Shown here in pieces: positions 31,460-42,442 of a stretch of DNA of 64,000 bases (position 1 is its first letter; each line of letters starts with the position of its first letter). The DNA is from Mesostigma viride. Lineage: Eukaryota; Streptophyta; Mesostigmatophyceae; Mesostigmatales; Mesostigmataceae. Below the pieces are notes generated by a model. That model saw only the letters and a program-made list of their open reading frames with translations. It was not told where the DNA came from and ran no database searches. The stretch is taken from the NCBI GenBank assembly GCA_009746045.1, contig RPFO01000079.1:3365909-3429908 (forward strand). The letters run 5' to 3'. Both the position numbers and the translations under genes were made by a program.

Positions 31460-32470
31460 ACACATTAATTAATTAATTAATTAATTAATTAATTAATTAA
31501 TAGACACGTGACTGCATGCGTCACGTGAGCATAAGTCCTCAGTGGGAGGGGATCGAACATGGGATGGAATGGATGATGTAAGCTATCTAGGTCCTAGTTA
31601 CAGGGTTGTGGGCACCACGGCCTGAATCGCTATGAATGCCATACGCGGTCACACGCTGAGCCCCCAAAGACTTGGGGGTGGTCTCCTTCATCACTACTTG
31701 CCATCTATATCCTTGCGTACCATCTGCCGCCATATTACATGCAGACAAACCAGGAGGCTGCCCGGGTGTGACTCGCCCGCAGCGTGCATGTCCATGCCGA
31801 GTCTATCACAAAAAGCCCACGGGTGGCGGCCCTGCCGCGCGCGGCCTGGGGCACGCCAGGTGAGGACATAAGGCCCAGGCTGGGCGGGCTTGGTGCCATG
31901 CAGCTAGCTAGTCTATCTGATGTGTCTACCTTATCTGTGCGGGCGAGGTGCCCGGCTAGGCCCAGGCGCCTGTGCCTAAGAACGTGGGAAACATAGGGCA
32001 AATCATGCAGCGTACAAATCCTCGTTACTAATAATGTGCAAACCAAAGGGGATGTTAAGGGCCAGTTGCGCAGCATCTTGGTGACGTTGCTGTCGAGTCG
32101 TTGCTCCAGCTCGATCCTGCGTCAGTGTACGTCCACGGGTCTCGGCGCCGTAGGTCAGGATTGGACATCAGAATGACGACCTTGAAGTGGTCACGCTTGA
32201 CGATCCGGGGTAGGGCGGGGTTGCTCCATGCACCAGCGGTGGTGGTCATGGAGTTGCATGCGCCCATGCATGCCATGCCGATCCGTGTCGTTAGGTCGTC
32301 CTCGCAGTCGGGAAGCCTTGGAACTAGTGTCGAGCAGCTTGAAGCGGCCTGAAGTACCTAGGGTACTTGACCTCGGTGTCGTCTATAAGAGGCGGAGTGT
32401 GGGCGGGGGCCCTGCCATGCCGAGGGCCCGGCAGGGCCTCCGTTTTGGGGCTGATTTCTAGACCAACCGC
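31460..32470 (-). mobile_element. Non-LTR retrotransposon 3' end, family 2, copy B
   Basis: This copy covers the same stretch as 5357-6296 and (inverted) 34,575-35,396, with a long TTAA tail at about 31,465-31,502. Relative to both other copies it carries at least ten 4-bp insertions (CATG, TCGA, TGCA, GATC, ACGT and an AGCT/CTAG) that destroy the reading frame. It is otherwise about 90% identical by eye, so it is a pseudogene copy. Confidence 0.8.
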
Positions 32471-32544
32471 CCGAGCCTCAAGCGCCAGGCAGTCCAGCCA
32501 AAGTTGGGCAGACTCCGGCTTCTCGATGAGCGTGACCATAGAGA

Positions 32545-34430
32545 TAATTCATTAATTAATTAATTAGGAACATAACTCCGTTGGGAGTATATGTAGCACA
32601 TAGCCCAGAGAAGGGGCATATGGCCCCTATCATACATTCTAAGCTACTTCCTGCAAGGGTGGGAATGTAAAGGACCCTTGCTCTAGGTGCACCAGGGCAC
32701 TTGCGTCCCCATGATCTTCAAGCTATGCCCAGCGAAGGGGGAGCCTGTCATAGGGAGGAAGATCAGCATAGCTATACAAAAAGCTAGGGCATGGCGTCTC
32801 AGCAGAGAGTTACTCCCTGCAGGGGCACAACATAACTAAATAAAGCTAGGCATCATCTGGAGGGTGGCTCATCATAGGCAGACATGTACATGATTAAATA
32901 AAGCGCGTGGCTTAGCTGGGATAGTGCCTCTAGGAGGCGGACATGTACATGGCCACGGTCTATCTATTCTACACTACTACTGTCGCTGTATTCCCCTAAG
33001 CTGGGGCGTCTGAAGTCGTTGGGGCCGCGGGGGTCGCCTGCCAGGGCTTGTGGCCGACGTAGATGGCCGCCCCCTTCCAGTACACCGGCTGCCCCGCCTT
33101 GGTCTGCCGGAGCTGGAGGTAGGTCGGCCATAGCTCCCGTCGCCGTTGTTGCTGCGCCAGGGTCAAGTCGTCGTCAAGGGTGAAGAGAGTCTTCGAGATC
33201 GAGCCGCTTGCGGCGTCGGAGAAAAGAAATCTTGTCCGCCGGGTTCTTAAAGGTGAGAAGGAGCGGGGGCGGCCCTGCCTTACCCCGCGCGCGGGGAAGG
33301 CGGTGAGCGACCAGGTCGATCTCACCAGTAAGGCCCATGCGACTAAGAATTTCTCTCTCAAACGCACGTGCAAGCTTCTCGGAATTCTCACCTTCCTCCA
33401 TGTCGAGGTTCTTGACAATGACGTTAAGGCTGCGCTTGGCAAGCTCGGCCTCCTCGCGGAGGTCACGCGTTTGCCGCTGGAGCTGGGCTGCGACGGCGGA
33501 GGTGGTGGAGGTGGTGTGCTGCTTAAGCATGTCCGCCCAGGTCGTGATGGGAGGAGCATCGCCGGCCAGGCCAGCAGAGGCTGGCTTGGCGGCAATGTCC
33601 TTCACCGCCTGGGCGGTGAGGCCCGCGGTGTTCTGCAGGACCTCGATAGCGATGGCATCATCCTTACGTTAAGACGCTGGTCAATGTCGCGGAGCTGGGC
33701 GGTGATGGAGTCGGTGGAGGCGGGGGGGGGGGGGGGGGGGCGGGGGGGGTGGCGGTGGCGGTGGGGATGGTGGGGAGCTCAGCAGCCAGCGTGCGACCCA
33801 CAGCTGCCACATCTGCAGCTAGGGGCGTCACGTGCTGTGAGATGGTTTCTTGGAGGTGGAGGAGGAAGGTGGATTCGGTCAAGGGGGAGGGGGTCCAGAG
33901 GTCCGTGACAGAGCGCTGAAGGATTGAAAAGAGGGCGGCGAGCTGAAGACGGGGGCGAGACCAGCGGGCCAGGTTCTCAGCATGTTGTCGGATTGAAAAC
34001 CGGCCGTCAGGTCCAGTGCGGAGCCGGCAATGGCTTTGAAGGCGCTTGCACAGGTCGAAAAGGGAGGCGTACGTATGACCCATAAAACACGAGCTCCAGT
34101 ATCTTGATGGGTGGCATGTCGAAAAAGCTGGGTCTGGCATCGTCGAAGGTGGAAAATAACGTGTCAACGTCAAAGTCGCGCTCAGACCAGCTCGGTTCGG
34201 TTGGGCGGCTGCGTTTTGGCTCAGGCGAGGCTGAAGGCGAGGCAGGAAGCCCGGGAGGGTGCTGGACGACCACCAGTGCGCGACTAGTGTCATCATTGCC
34301 TGCCGGCCCTGATAGCGAAGCTGCAGCCAGAGCTGCAGACGTATTTTCATTGCCGAGCGCAGCCGTCAGGCTGCGTTGCGTCGATGGGCGTTTGCTCATC
34401 GTATATTGCGTAGTAGCGTCGGAAAATTAT
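32545..34430 (-). mobile_element. ORF1-only non-LTR element with its own TTAA tail
   Basis: A minus-strand ORF1-like gene (32,996-34,399) is followed by about 430 bp of 3' untranslated sequence and an ATTA-repeat tail at 32,547-32,567. No reverse transcriptase lies between ORF1 and the tail. It abuts copy B of family 2 downstream and copy C of family 2 upstream, in the opposite direction. It resembles half-LINE elements that keep only ORF1. Confidence 0.5.
32996..34399 (-). pseudogene. Retrotransposon ORF1-like protein, frameshifted
   Basis: The N-terminus (MSKRPSTQRSL) is Ser/Pro-rich. The middle contains SILQRSVTDLW and LQETISQHVTPLAADV. A coiled-coil stretch (QRQTRDLREEAELAKRSLN) leads into an RRM-like half (NVIVKNLDMEEGENSEKLAR, DLVAHRLPRARGK, LLLTFKNPADKISFLRRR). 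The C-terminus holds QQQRRRELWPTYLQLRQTK. The order coiled coil, RRM-like, C-terminal domain is typical of L1-type ORF1 nucleic-acid chaperones. The reading frame changes at least twice, around 34,080 and 33,180, and a poly-C/G run at 33,721-33,750 lies in the middle, so the gene is broken. Confidence 0.65.
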
Positions 34431-34524
34431 ATCAGCATGTGCGTCTTAGAAAGACGAAGCGATTGTGATATTCACGACTCAATTCGGTGCTCAAATGTGA
34501 AAGTTATGAGCTCCGCCGTCAGCC

Positions 34525-35396
34525 ATGGCTACCAGCCATGGCTCTTGGATAGAGATAAACTATGCTATATCATACACTTCAGGCCGCTTCAAGCTGCTCG
34601 GCAGTTGGCTTCCTGACTGCGAGGACGACATGACGACACGGATCGGCATGGCGTGGGCGCACCTCCATGACCACCGCCGCTGGTGGAGCAACCCCGCCCT
34701 ACCCCGGATCGTCAAGCGTGACCTCTTCAAGGTCGTCATTCTGACGATCCTGACCTACGGCGCCGAGACGTGGACACTGATGCAGGAGCTGGAGCAACGA
34801 CTCGACGGCGCCGTCACCAAGATGCTGCGCAAGGCCCTTAACATCCCCTTTGGTTTGCACATTAGTAATGAGGATTTGTACGCTGATTTGCCCTATGTTT
34901 CCCACATTATTAGGCACAGGCGCCTGGGCCTAGCCGGGCACCTGGCCCGCACAGATCAGGTAGATACATCAGATAGACTAGCTGGCACCAAGCCCGCCCA
35001 GCCTGGGCGATATGTCCTCACCTGGCGTGCCCCCGGCCGCGCGCGGCAGGGCCGCCACCCGTGGACTTTTCGTGATAGACTCGGCATGGACATGTGCTAC
35101 ACTAGACGTGACGGGCTCACCCCCGGGCAGCCTCCTGGTTTGTCTGTAATATGGAGGCAGATGGTGCGCAAGGATAGATGGCAAGTAGTGATGAAGGAGA
35201 CCACCCCCAAGCCTGTGGGGGCTCCGCGTGTGACCAAGTATGGCATTCATAGCGATTCGGGCCGCGGTGCCCCCACCCCTGTAACTAGGACCTAGATAGC
35301 TTATACCATCCATTCCATCCCATGTTCCCCTCCCACTGAGGACTTATGCTCACGTGACGCAGTCACGTGTCTATTAATTAATTAATTAATTAATGC
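34525..35396 (+). mobile_element. Non-LTR retrotransposon 3' end, family 2, copy C (open frame)
   Basis: The plus strand keeps one continuous frame from about 34,575 to the stop at 35,293-35,295. It covers GRFKLLGSWLPDCEDDMTTR, ILTYGAETWTLMQ, RHRRLGLAGHLARTDQ and GLSVIWRQMVRKDRW. This is the region C-terminal to the reverse-transcriptase palm in many LINE proteins. The palm and the endonuclease are absent, so the copy is 5'-truncated. The 3' UTR ends in TTAATTAATTAATTAATTAA (35,374-35,393). It is the least damaged of the three copies and serves as the reference for reading the others. Confidence 0.75.
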
Positions 35397-36064
35397 TATA
35401 TCATGCATGCAAAAGGGCGGCGACCAGCCAGCCCCGTGCCAAACATCAATATTGAGACAACAATTACATGATGCCGAACGGACATGATTAGATCTAGGAA
35501 GGTTGGTTGGCGAGAAAGTTAGTCAGTCCCCGGGGGTATGGCGGCACCCACGATGGCCCTTGTTAAGCCTATACTACTTTTTCAACTACTGCATGCCATT
35601 AAATCATGCATGCCTGGTGAAGCCTAAAATTTTTTCCCAGGGCCCGTTCAAGGTTTAGGCAGAAATCTTTTGTCCAGAACTTATTGACAGAGCATGCCGG
35701 TGCGGCAAGTCATTAGTCAAATGGATTAAGAGCTGCCCGTACGTACATAACTTGGTCTGTTTGTCCAGTCCACCACTTACCAAGAGTCTCCAATTTCTGC
35801 ACACAAGCTGCTTGCAAGGATAATCCGCTCATCTGCATGCATCCTAATAGCATGGTCTTGCTGGGCCTCTTATTAACAAAACGATTGACGCAGATATTTG
35901 GTGACTACATTTGAGTAACCCATGTGTCGGTCTCGACATGGGTCTGGCTTCAACATTTGTCAATGACAGCAGTAAAACTCATCTTGGAGGTCAACAGGTG
36001 CATCCGGGCTAACGCTTTGACACCATCCTTGCCATTTCACACTTGCAACTAAGTGGCCCAACAC
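35397..36064. other. Intergenic stretch, nothing recognised
   Basis: This is AT-balanced sequence with several CATGCATGC words. I see no open frame, tandem repeat or known element. Confidence 0.5.
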
Positions 36065-39000
36065 TTATGACTTTGAATCGACCGTCCTTGCACCTCCCAC
36101 CACCGCCCTATACCGGCTGCCAAGAAAGGGAAGTCGGCTCTCATCTTGCCTCTTCAGAGTCTCCTTCTTCACTTCTGGCTTGGCTTTCTCCACCAGATCT
36201 GGTACAGCGGGTAGCATCAGCTTCTTTGGCTTGAAGACGAGGTCAGGCTGCACACATCCGCCGTACCAACCCAAGCAACGCCTCCCCAGAGTCAACACAT
36301 TGCCAGCATGTGTAGCAATGACTTGCACGTGCATAGTGCGATCTGTGGCTTGCACAGTCTTTGCTCGCAGGGGGGCAGGCTATCAGCCTGGGGTGGCAAA
36401 GGGAAATGCATGTAACAAAGTATCCCCTACCTCGCCTAATCTACAGGATAATCTTAGCATGGCACGTGATCTAATTAATCATCATGAAGGGGTGCGCTGG
36501 GATATGTCCGACCACATAAACTCTCAGACCACAGAACAGTAGACAACAAACATGCACGCATTTCGCCATAATGGCGAAATTTCTTATTCTGTAGATTATG
36601 TAGAGTACAATGTATCTAATGGTGTGTATAATAGTGCACCTAATACTGTACCTAGTTCGCTGGGAATCTCCAGGTGGCCTCTCGACAGACAAATCAGAAT
36701 TTTCCACTGCGGGCAGCCGCAGTCGGGTTCGAGTTCTGCCTCATGTGACGGGGTATCAAGTAACGTGCAGTATAACTTTCCCGTTCAGACCTGAGTTCTT
36801 CCTCCTCATGTCATGTGGTCACATGAGATGTCACGGGGTCCCGTGGTATAGAACCACAGGTCCACCCAATCAACCACCCTTCCAACTCCTGTGCCCGAGA
36901 AGGTGGGGTAAGCCCTCCCTCATCACCCACTCAAAGAGGCAGCAAACTCAAACAGGAAATCAGGTTGGGCTGGGGCAGTACGAACACGCGCTGGGAACTT
37001 GCTCGTCATCTGATGTACCTTCCCTGCTTTCTATTTGTGTTACTCTTTCTGTGAGTAGAATTCGGCACCTGCTACTAGCATTAGCACCACACAATACCAG
37101 TATAACAGTAGTGATGATGCCCACCACGTACCAGCTCCTCACTGTTCACGTCCAGATCAAACACGGCCTGGACCTGCAGAACGAGCGAGGGGGTGCGGAG
37201 CAAGGCATGCGAATGCGATGATGGCATCAGCAAGCGGAGAAAGGCATGCGAATGCAATGATGAGGTCAGCAAGCACACGGGGAGGCATGCCACCATGACC
37301 AGAGACGTGCACAAATGGCAGCACAAGGAACGCCATAGAAAGAGCCCATGCCCATGCAATACCCAATACCCCATACCATACCCAGATCCCATTCCATACA
37401 TGCCATGAAGTCGCAACGTGACAAAACCCTGAGTTTAATCCTAAAATGAGTTCCTGCAAGAACGGGGCGAGATGTACGCAAACAATTGAGATGTGAGTAG
37501 CCGCAATTCAGGGCTATGCATGCAATTCAGGGTGCGACGCAGGGGGCATGGCCCAAAGAGCAGGGTACGCAACCACCACGATGCCACCCCCGCGTGCACT
37601 TACCCACTTGATGGGCATCCACGTCCACCACTCCTCTGAGGAACCCCGATGCCTCGTTGCATTTCCTTCCAGGTTCACTACAAGAAATCATTGATGTCAC
37701 CTATCTGTAGCAGCAATGCCTCCATTACTGAGCAAGGGGGGGGGGGGGGGGGGGGGGGGGTAGAGTACTGCCCGGAGAAAAAATAACACTCGCCCCTACC
37801 CGCCTCACCCACCCCCTCCAGATCGGGATAATTGCAACCGAATAGGGAGAAGGGAGCCGCACGTTCACCCACCCAATGCCACCAATTTACAGCTACAAGG
37901 GTGCCATAAAACACCCTTTTTTTAATAGATTTTGTTTTGTTGATTGTAAATTGAAACCAAATGTACTCATGCTGTGCTACCAAGTAGGCAGAATATAAAC
38001 CACCCAGCTACTGCCCTGCATTTTCCATAAAAAAAATCACATCAGCAGGACTCGCCAATCTCCCTCTCCACCCTTCTTCCCTTCTCCCCCCCCTTCCACC
38101 TTGCCTGCCTCCCCAAGGCCCCCAATCCCCACACCTCTTCAGCCAGCGAGGGCAAAAGGAGAGGGCAAGGGAGCTATCCAGCCGTCTACCCCTTCCTACC
38201 TTTGTTGTCAGCAACACAGCCAGGTCACATACCCTGCCACCAATGCCCCCCCCCTCCCACCCCACCCCACCCCGCCCCCGAAAAAACAGAACCCTTTCCC
38301 CCCCAGACAACATCCGCTCCCTTCCCACCCGCAACCTCCACACCTTTACGGTGAGCGAGGGCACGGGAGCTATCCCATCCTCCCCCCTCCCCACTTTCCA
38401 CTTTGCCCGCACACCCCCAAGAACAAGACATCCTCCCCCTCCCTCCCTTACACCCCTTACCTTTGCGGTAAGTGACGCGGCCAGGTCACATATTCCCGGC
38501 CACTATACTTCCCTCCCCCCCACCCCCAACAGAAAGGATAGCTCCCCTCCTCCAAGCCCCCCTCCCCACCTTGGCGGTGAGCGACGCAGCCAGGTCGCGT
38601 ATCTCCTGCGTGGCGCGCGCCAGACGCTCCTTGTGCGCCTCCAGCTTGCGCGCGCGCTGTGCCGCCTCCCGCGCCGCCGCGCCGCTGTGGTCCGGCAGCA
38701 GGCCCGGGTCAGGGCGCGTCCAGAAATCGATCTTGCGCATCTGGCAGAGAGAGCAGGAGGGGGAGAGCGGCAGAAATGAAAACAGCACGATACGACGGGG
38801 CAGGAAGATCACACAGGGGACGAGATGGGCAAGGAGGCGGGGAGGGAGGCAGGGGCGGAGGCGGGCAGCAGGGGAAGAAACCGTGGCAACCATGGAAGAA
38901 ACAGGGGCGGCCATGTCATGTGACGTCATTATGTTCAGCTTTCTGCTAAAAGCGGAAGCATGGCTGCAATGTAGCTTTTACTGAGAATCGCCAAAAAAGT

Positions 39001-40219
39001 GATCAAGGTCCTATTTGGCAGTCCTGTACTATGACAGTATCCATGAGACAACCAGCCCCGGCCAGAGATGTGGCAGCTCCAGTCCCCTCATGCCGCCAGG
39101 TGCTGCACTGCACGTGTATTGGCGCGCCGACGTTGCTGTGCCATTCAGCGGATGGATGTTCCCCAGTCCTCCCCATCCAGGCAGGCACGCAACATGCAAT
39201 GCCTGCAGCCGCGTGTGCCCTTTGCCAGCATACCTGCAAGAGAACTCACGTCAGTGCCGTGCAGAAGATGTACACACAGCGGATCGCCCACGCATGTATT
39301 TGTGCGTGCGACTTTACCTGCCCTGGTTACCCACCCTTGTTCACTATGTACACACTATGTACTACAGTGTACACACTATGTACTACTATGTACTACTATG
39401 TACACACTATGTACGACTATGTACACACTATGTACTACTGTGTACACACTATGTACTACTATGTACACACTATGTACTACTATGTACACACTATGTGCTA
39501 CTGTGTCCACACTATGTACCACTATGTACACACTATGTACTACTGTGTACACACTATGTACTACTGTGTACACACTATGTACTACTGTGTACACACTATG
39601 TACTACTGTGTACACACTATGTACTACTATGTACACACTATGTGCTACTGTGTCCACACTATGTACCACTATGTACACACTATGTACTACTGTGTACACA
39701 CTATGTACTACTGTGTACACACTATGTACTACTGTGTACACACTATGTACTACTGTGTACACACTATGTACTACTGTGTACACACTATGTACTACTATGT
39801 ACACAATACTATGTAAACAGTTGATTCTGGACCCCACGGATGCATCCTACCCACTGCTTTGGTGGGAGCATCCCCCCACACTGGACACACAGACAGAAGT
39901 ACTATAACTGTACCTGGCTGGTGGACCCGTCCTCACTAGGAAAAAAGCTACTCGTATACTGGACCAACATTGTTGTACAACCGTACCTGGTTGGTGGACC
40001 CGTCCTCGGACTCGCCGAGCACGTACACATCGTACAGCGCGCTGGGCCTGAGCTGCTCCGTCCTCAGCAACCGCAGGTGCTCTGTGCTGCCTGCCGACAC
40101 CATGATCACCCCCTTGAGAAGAGCGTTCTGCGACCCGAGCTTGCCCTCCTTGATGCTGGCCGCTGTGGCAGGCTCGCACCCGGCACGCCCCACCACGTAG
40201 AATGCGTGACCTGGGCGAG

Positions 40220-40260
<41 letters not shown>

Positions 40261-41430
40261 TGTGTGTGTATGTGTGTGTGTGTGTGTGTGTGTGGTGATA
40301 TAAATAAACATGTGGGGGTGTGGATAGGGTGCGGGGATAGGGATTGAATTGGGGGCACTTAACTAGGGCATGCGGGGACATCGATAGCAGGGGGGCGTAA
40401 GTAGATGTGCGGGAGATTGGCAAGGCGCATGGACCAGGGTACCCGGACAAAGGAACACCTGGCAGCGGTCAAGTCGTGGCTGACAGGTCTGTGCTGGATG
40501 CATGCGGTGGCAAGCTGCGACTGAAGCTGCACGCTGGGAGAGGAGCACCCCGAGCTTCCAAAGGGGCAAGGTGCTGGGATCGGGACGGAGGGGAGTGGAT
40601 CCACGTTCTCACACCTGCCATCCTCAGATGTCCCTGGACGATCTCCTTGCCCCCTGGAATTTGGCCCCATATACATCCCGGATACACAACATCAGCGAGA
40701 CAACCAGCGCAGGCCTGGCATTACTATATACTATACTAACTATAGTGACCATGATATCCATGAGACAACCAGCGCAGGCCAGAAATATGGAGAATCCGGA
40801 CACTGGTAGCCTGCTGTTATTTGATCCGCGCTCGGCAAGCCGTTCAGGTCTACTAAATGTTGGTAAGCAGCGTCCAGCTTGTTCTACTCTTCATCCCTGC
40901 CCGGTACCATTGATGCCTGCATCAAAGTTCAAAACAACTTGAAACAACATGACCTAGACTAGAAATGTGAATATGATGTATATGCCTGGTTGGACATGCC
41001 AGGGCGGTGAATACTATCCACACAAGACCTGTCCCAGTAGATAGCAACATGTATTGCAGGACTGCATATATAATCTGTTGCCTGAGTCTCCTCACCTGGC
41101 GTAGCGAGCGACACCACCAGTGATGTGGTTCCTTCATCCTCCCTGTGTACCACCCTAGGCGTTTCCGCCTTGAAAAAGTTGGTTTCACCTGCCAAAGTGT
41201 CGTCCATTGTAGCCGCAGAAATGACGAGGGGTTCCCAAGTTATTTGATCAGCGCCAAACGCTGGAGGATATTTCGAGAAGGGCACGACCATGCCGTCGAA
41301 TGTAACGTAAATATGTTAATATATAATTGGCGAGGTTCACAGCATGCTTGAGGTGCCCGAACTCACAGTATACGGTCGATAGTAAAGCCAGGAGACTTGA
41401 AATGATGAATGCTGGCCTTTGCCTTGTCAT
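36065..41430 (-). CDS. Predicted secreted protein with fibronectin-III-like domain (7 exons)
   Basis: Minus-strand exons: 41430-41367, 41260-41096, 40210-39987, 38740-38570, 37633-37604, 37173-37132 and 36247-36065. All phases agree, giving 292 residues. Exon 1 is a clean signal peptide (RQRPAFIISSLLALLSTVY) with a GTGAGT donor. Exons 2 and 3 join into a domain running from SLVVSLATPG and HAFYVVGRAG to LRPSALYDVYVLGESEDGS. I recall this pattern, with its final YDVYV plus acidic segment, from fibronectin-III-like repeats of large green-algal extracellular proteins; that assignment is from memory. Exon 4 is a charged helix (RKLEAHKERLARATQEIRDL). Exons 6-7 are acidic, then Lys-rich. Exon 5 (10 codons, EWWTWMPIKW) could be longer if the acceptor at 37,678 is used, but the phase would then break. 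The overall function is unknown. It is head-to-head with the sterol oxidase gene. Confidence 0.6.
37200..37290. repeat. Short AAGGCATGCGAATGCGATGA tandem repeat
   Basis: Two to three imperfect copies of about 36 bp lie in intron 5 of the secreted-protein gene, just upstream (minus sense) of the exon-6 acceptor. That position may crowd the branch-point region. Confidence 0.7.
37737..37760. repeat. Poly-G tract
   Basis: A run of 24 G residues lies in an intron of the minus-strand secreted-protein gene. Confidence 0.9.
38130..38569 (-). repeat. Tandem copies of the exon-4 5' splice site
   Basis: The true exon end (minus) reads GCTGCGTCGCTCACCGCCAA then G, followed by GTGGGG (donor at 38,569). 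Similar exon-plus-donor blocks occur at boundaries near 38,460, 38,343, 38,199 and 38,134. The 38,460 copy shares about 25 of the last 32 exon bases, including GACCTGGCCGCGTC. Intervals are 109, 117, 144 and 65 bp. C-rich sequence separates the blocks. All are sense-oriented and end on AAG (or GAG) before GT. Confidence 0.7.
39342..39814. repeat. 21-bp minisatellite, about 21 copies
   Basis: The unit is ACTATGTACTACTGTGTACA plus C, with TAC/TGC and TGT/TAT variants. It contains the self-complementary words GTAC and TGTACA. It lies in intron 3 of the secreted-protein gene. The 260-280 residue frames across it in several frames are artefacts. Confidence 0.95.
39905..39945 (-). repeat. Copy of the exon-3 end and donor of the secreted-protein gene
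   Basis: The plus strand reads TGTACCTGGCTGGTGGACCC GTCCTC, matching CGTACCTGGTTGGTGGACCC GTCCTC at the true exon-3 donor (39,986). The copy lies 73 bp into the intron in sense orientation. Confidence 0.75.
40222..40293. repeat. TG dinucleotide tract
   Basis: About 70 bp of TG, interrupted twice by TATG, lies immediately upstream (minus sense) of the exon-3 acceptor at 40,210. On the coding strand it is CA-rich, with little polypyrimidine. Confidence 0.9.
40685..40830 (+). repeat. Two GAGACAACCAGCGCAGG element signatures
   Basis: The signature occurs at about 40,697 and 40,762. The second continues into CCAGAAATATGGAGAATCCG as in the 0.2-1.2 kb element. These are short fragments inside intron 2 of the minus-strand secreted-protein gene. 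Confidence 0.6.
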
Positions 41431-42442
41431 GGCGAACTTGGTATTTCTTATGGTCGCGATCTGCCCGAAGGTGGGCCAAATGCCCTCGAAGGAAAAATAT
41501 GTCGCGCTGAGAGAAGGGGGAAATCTTCTGAAGGCGCGGAGTGTCACTTAACAGGCTATTTCGCCATCGGCATAGCGTAACCCCGAGGCTAGTCGTTGCA
41601 TGCGCACAGGCTGTATTAATTCCCACATTATGTTCTCCTGCCGAGTCGTTGTCTTTACCAGATTGTCTTTCCCAGATCGCTAAGCTTGGCTGTGGTAGCG
41701 CTCGGACGACTCCTAGTTGTTATTGACAATATTGTGCATGCTGTCGAGAACAGCAGGAAAAGCTATGGAGGGCAAGTATTGCCACGAGGTACGAAGTTCG
41801 GACTTACTTATTAACCCGGGTGAATCGCCAGCCAGCGAATGATGATTATGGAAATTATGGAAGGTGATATGGGAGCACAGATTACAGAAGCGATGTGGCT
41901 TATCAAATTGCTATGCTAATTAGAGCTGACTGGCGTGACTACGGTAGCAGGTAGCTAGTAATCATGCTTCCTAAGTTCCTATTCGAAGTGAAGGCGGTAA
42001 CTAGGCTGTGAGCTGCTGTGAGCCGATCCCGATAGACGATAGGTCGGAGGCTCATCAGAGAGCCAGGTCCCAACTCCCATGGTCGGTCAAGGTTGGAATA
42101 AAGTTTCTTGCGGGGCGGCCCAAAGCTTTTGGTAATTCCCAAAACAATTGAAAAGTTTGTGTGGCCCACACGTGCGGACAGACCTCTTATGCTAATCAAT
42201 TCCACCGCTATGGCCGCGCGTAAGAAAAAGAGCTGGCAAGCGTGGCAACACGGAATGATGACGGCATCACAATCCCCGCCCCGAAGGATATTGCGTCCAT
42301 CACCGATTTCCTGGTGGGGCGGGTTGCGCCGTTGCGACATATGACAATTACTGCAAGCGTCCATTTGTATTTCTTGATGCATGTTGCCGCAGCCAAAGTT
42401 ACAATGGGCACTACTCCAAGATTGACGTTGTAATAACCCGGA
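41431..42442. promoter_or_regulatory. Divergent intergenic region
   Basis: These 1,012 bp lie between the start of the secreted-protein gene (minus) and the start of the methylsterol monooxygenase gene (plus). There is no tandem repeat and no recognised element, which is unusual for this window. A 182-residue minus frame (41,939-42,487) overlaps the sterol gene start and has no support. Confidence 0.35.

Noticed and set aside
39015-39907. Three overlapping frames of 260-280 residues rich in Thr, Cys, Tyr and Val
   Set aside because: A 21-bp minisatellite keeps all frames open; it lies in an intron of the minus-strand gene.
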